Shown: positions 4,891 through 5,827 of the stretch, one piece after another
Layout of the letters: each line of letters opens with the position of its first letter
How positions within the stretch are numbered: position 1 is the first letter of the stretch
DNA from: a bacterium
GTDB lineage: Bacteria > Vulcanimicrobiota > Vulcanimicrobiia > Vulcanimicrobiales > Vulcanimicrobiaceae
Direction of reading: 5' to 3'
Length of the DNA: 5,827 nt
NCBI GenBank assembly: GCA_021807065.1
Contig: JAKAPO010000167.1
Coordinates: 1 to 5,827, forward strand
Notes under the pieces: model-generated
Seen by the model: only the letters and a program-made list of their open reading frames with translations
Told to the model about the DNA's origin: nothing
The model's database searches: none
Translations under genes and position numbers: made by a program

Positions 4891-5316
4891 TTACGACTCG
4901 ACCTCGACGCCCATCGATCGCGCGGTCCCCGCAACGATGCGCTTGGCCATCGTCACGTCGTTCGCGTTGAGATCCGGCATCTTGACCTTGGCGATCTCTT
5001 CCACTTGCGTATCCGTGAGTTTTCCGACCTTGTTACGGTTCGGTTCCGCGCTCCCCGATTCGATCTTCAAGGCCTGTTTGATGAGAAACGATGCCGGGGG
5101 CGTCTTGGTGATGAAAGTGAAGGTCCGATCTTCATAGACCGTGATCTCGACGGGAACGATCATGCCGGCCTGCGATGCGGTACGCTCGTTGTACTGCTTG
5201 CAGAAGTCCATGATATTCAAGCTATACGGCCCGAGCGCAGGCCCGATCGGTGGGGCCGGCGTCGCCTTCCCGGCGGGGATTTGCAATCCTATCTTTCCAA
5301 CGATTTTCTTTGCCAT
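4891..5316 (-). CDS. rplK: 50S ribosomal protein L11
   Basis: L11 binds 23S rRNA in the GTPase-associated centre, where thiostrepton acts, and supports factor-dependent GTP hydrolysis and RelA activation. The 141 residues are the standard length. The N-terminal domain has LQIPAGKATPAPPIGPALGPYSLNI (11-35), with the proline-rich segment contacted by thiopeptides. The C-terminal RNA-binding domain has KVGKLTDTQVEEIAKVKMPDL (96-116) and the family signature running to RSMGVEV near the end. No canonical Shine-Dalgarno sequence sits at the ATG, only AGAGAAAG about 4 nt away. A perfect 20-bp palindrome lies 11 nt upstream and overlaps the nusG stop. rplA follows after 2 nt. Confidence 0.98.
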   Translation of the reverse strand: MAKKIVGKIGLQIPAGKATPAPPIGPALGPYSLNIMDFCKQYNERTASQAGMIVPVEITVYEDRTFTFITKTPPASFLIKQALKIESGSAEPNRNKVGKLTDTQVEEIAKVKMPDLNANDVTMAKRIVAGTARSMGVEVES

Positions 5317-5327
5317 AGAACTTTCTC

Positions 5328-5347
5328 TAGGAGCCTATAGGCTCCTA
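5328..5347. promoter_or_regulatory. Perfect 20-bp palindrome at the nusG-rplK junction
   Basis: TAGGAGCCTATAGGCTCCTA is its own reverse complement. In RNA it folds as UAGGAGCC-UAUA-GGCUCCUA, an 8-bp stem with a 4-nt loop. The nusG TAG stop codon (5345-5347) is the first triplet of the stem on the minus strand, and the rplK ATG lies 11 nt after the stem. There is no U-tract, so it is not a terminator. It could be a translational control hairpin for rplK, an RNase processing site, or a DNA operator. Confidence 0.6.
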
Positions 5348-5827
5348 AACTTTTTCAACTTGGAAGAATTCCAGCTCTACCGGTGTTTCGCGACCGAAGA
5401 TCGAGATGAGCGCGCGCAAGCGTTCCTTCTCCGGCGTGATGTCGTCCACGATGCCGGTAAAATCGAAGAACGGACCCGAGGTAACTTTCACGCGATCGCC
5501 TTTCTTGAAGTCGATCTTGAGTTTCGGCGCTTCGATGCCCATCTGTTTGAGGATCGTCTTGACCTCTTTTTCTTGCAACGGCACCGGCTTTTCTCCGGGA
5601 CCGGGGCTGCCGACGAATCCGGTAACGCCTTGCGTATTACGCACGACGAACCACGACTGGTCGTCCATGATCATTTCGACCAACACGTATCCCGGAAAGA
5701 CCTTCTTGGGCGTGATCTTGCGCTTGCCGTCCTTGAATTCGACTTCATCTTCCATCGGGACGAGCACACGGAAGATCTTGTCCTGCATGTTCATCGAGTG
5801 AATGCGCCGCTCGAGATTCGCCTTCAC
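5345..5827 (-). CDS. nusG: Transcription termination/antitermination factor NusG (N-terminus cut by window)
   Basis: NusG binds the RNA polymerase clamp and modulates elongation, pausing, Rho-dependent termination and transcription-translation coupling. The visible 160 residues start at VKANLERRIHSMNM. In typical NusG this is preceded by roughly 15-25 residues including a WYVxxxxSGxE-like strand, so the true start lies beyond the window. The GTG at 5825-5827 is an internal valine codon. The NGN domain is seen with FRVLVP, KVFPGYVLVEM and a WFVVRNTQGVTGFVG segment. The C-terminal KOW domain spans the last 55 residues, with FKKGDRVKVTSGPFFDFTG and ending ELEFFQVEKV. The tail is complete. The stop codon is inside the palindrome that precedes rplK, which follows 28 nt later and is probably cotranscribed. 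Confidence 0.96.
   Translation of the reverse strand: MKANLERRIHSMNMQDKIFRVLVPMEDEVEFKDGKRKITPKKVFPGYVLVEMIMDDQSWFVVRNTQGVTGFVGSPGPGEKPVPLQEKEVKTILKQMGIEAPKLKIDFKKGDRVKVTSGPFFDFTGIVDDITPEKERLRALISIFGRETPVELEFFQVEKV

Noticed and set aside
4887..5137. Plus-strand frames opposite rplK and rplA
   Set aside because: They are antisense to well-conserved ribosomal proteins and have no ribosome-binding site or domain.
1..5827. Novel defence system, mobile element or biosynthetic cluster
   Set aside because: All genes apart from the DUF6671 protein are housekeeping or a simple regulator. No transposase, nuclease, toxin, reverse transcriptase or phage-like gene is visible.

Overview
This is a high-GC bacterial chromosomal segment built around the nusG / L11-L1 / L10-L12 ribosomal-protein region. 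The five core genes (nusG, rplK, rplA, rplJ, rplL) all lie on the minus strand in their conserved order, with clear Shine-Dalgarno sites at rplJ and rplL. The proteins are ordinary bacterial homologues and do not fix the phylum. The icd type (long, C-terminally extended, Rickettsia/Thermus-like), an actinobacterial-looking mini winged-helix protein, and the high GC would fit a deep-branching high-GC lineage such as Eremiobacterota/Vulcanimicrobiota, Chloroflexota or Actinomycetota. This placement is a guess.

Layout, read in the direction of minus-strand transcription (from the right end). (1) nusG, lacking its N-terminus at the window edge; rplK, 28 nt downstream behind a perfect 20-bp palindrome that covers the nusG stop codon; and rplA, 2 nt after rplK. 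(2) A 57-nt gap with an 11-bp perfect hairpin, where rplA meets a convergent plus-strand gene for a 92-residue winged-helix regulator. (3) A compact divergent promoter region (about 3748-3852) with overlapping promoters and an inverted repeat. (4) A minus-strand pair: an isocitrate dehydrogenase with a TTG start and C-terminal extension, and a DUF6671-type protein ending in four CxxC motifs. Their ORFs overlap by the ATGA arrangement. (5) A non-coding stretch (1166-1444) that holds a promoter, a recognisable L10 leader RNA and an intrinsic terminator/attenuator in front of rplJ. (6) rplJ-rplL, then a stem-loop, a four-copy 10-bp tandem repeat and a hairpin-rich segment resembling a dispersed intergenic repeat (1-240).

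Functionally, rplK/rplA build the L11 and L1 stalks, and rplJ/rplL build the L10(L12)n stalk of the 50S subunit. NusG is the elongation factor commonly encoded beside them. The usual rplA-rplJ junction is interrupted here by about 3 kb carrying a metabolic operon and its divergent putative regulator, so rplJL must be transcribed from its own promoter. That promoter sits just upstream of a leader predicted to be under L10(L12) feedback by attenuation. The window shows no mobile-element genes, CRISPR, tRNA or rRNA. The most interesting material is in the regulatory sequences and the uncharacterised DUF6671 protein, and I see no clearly new multi-gene system.
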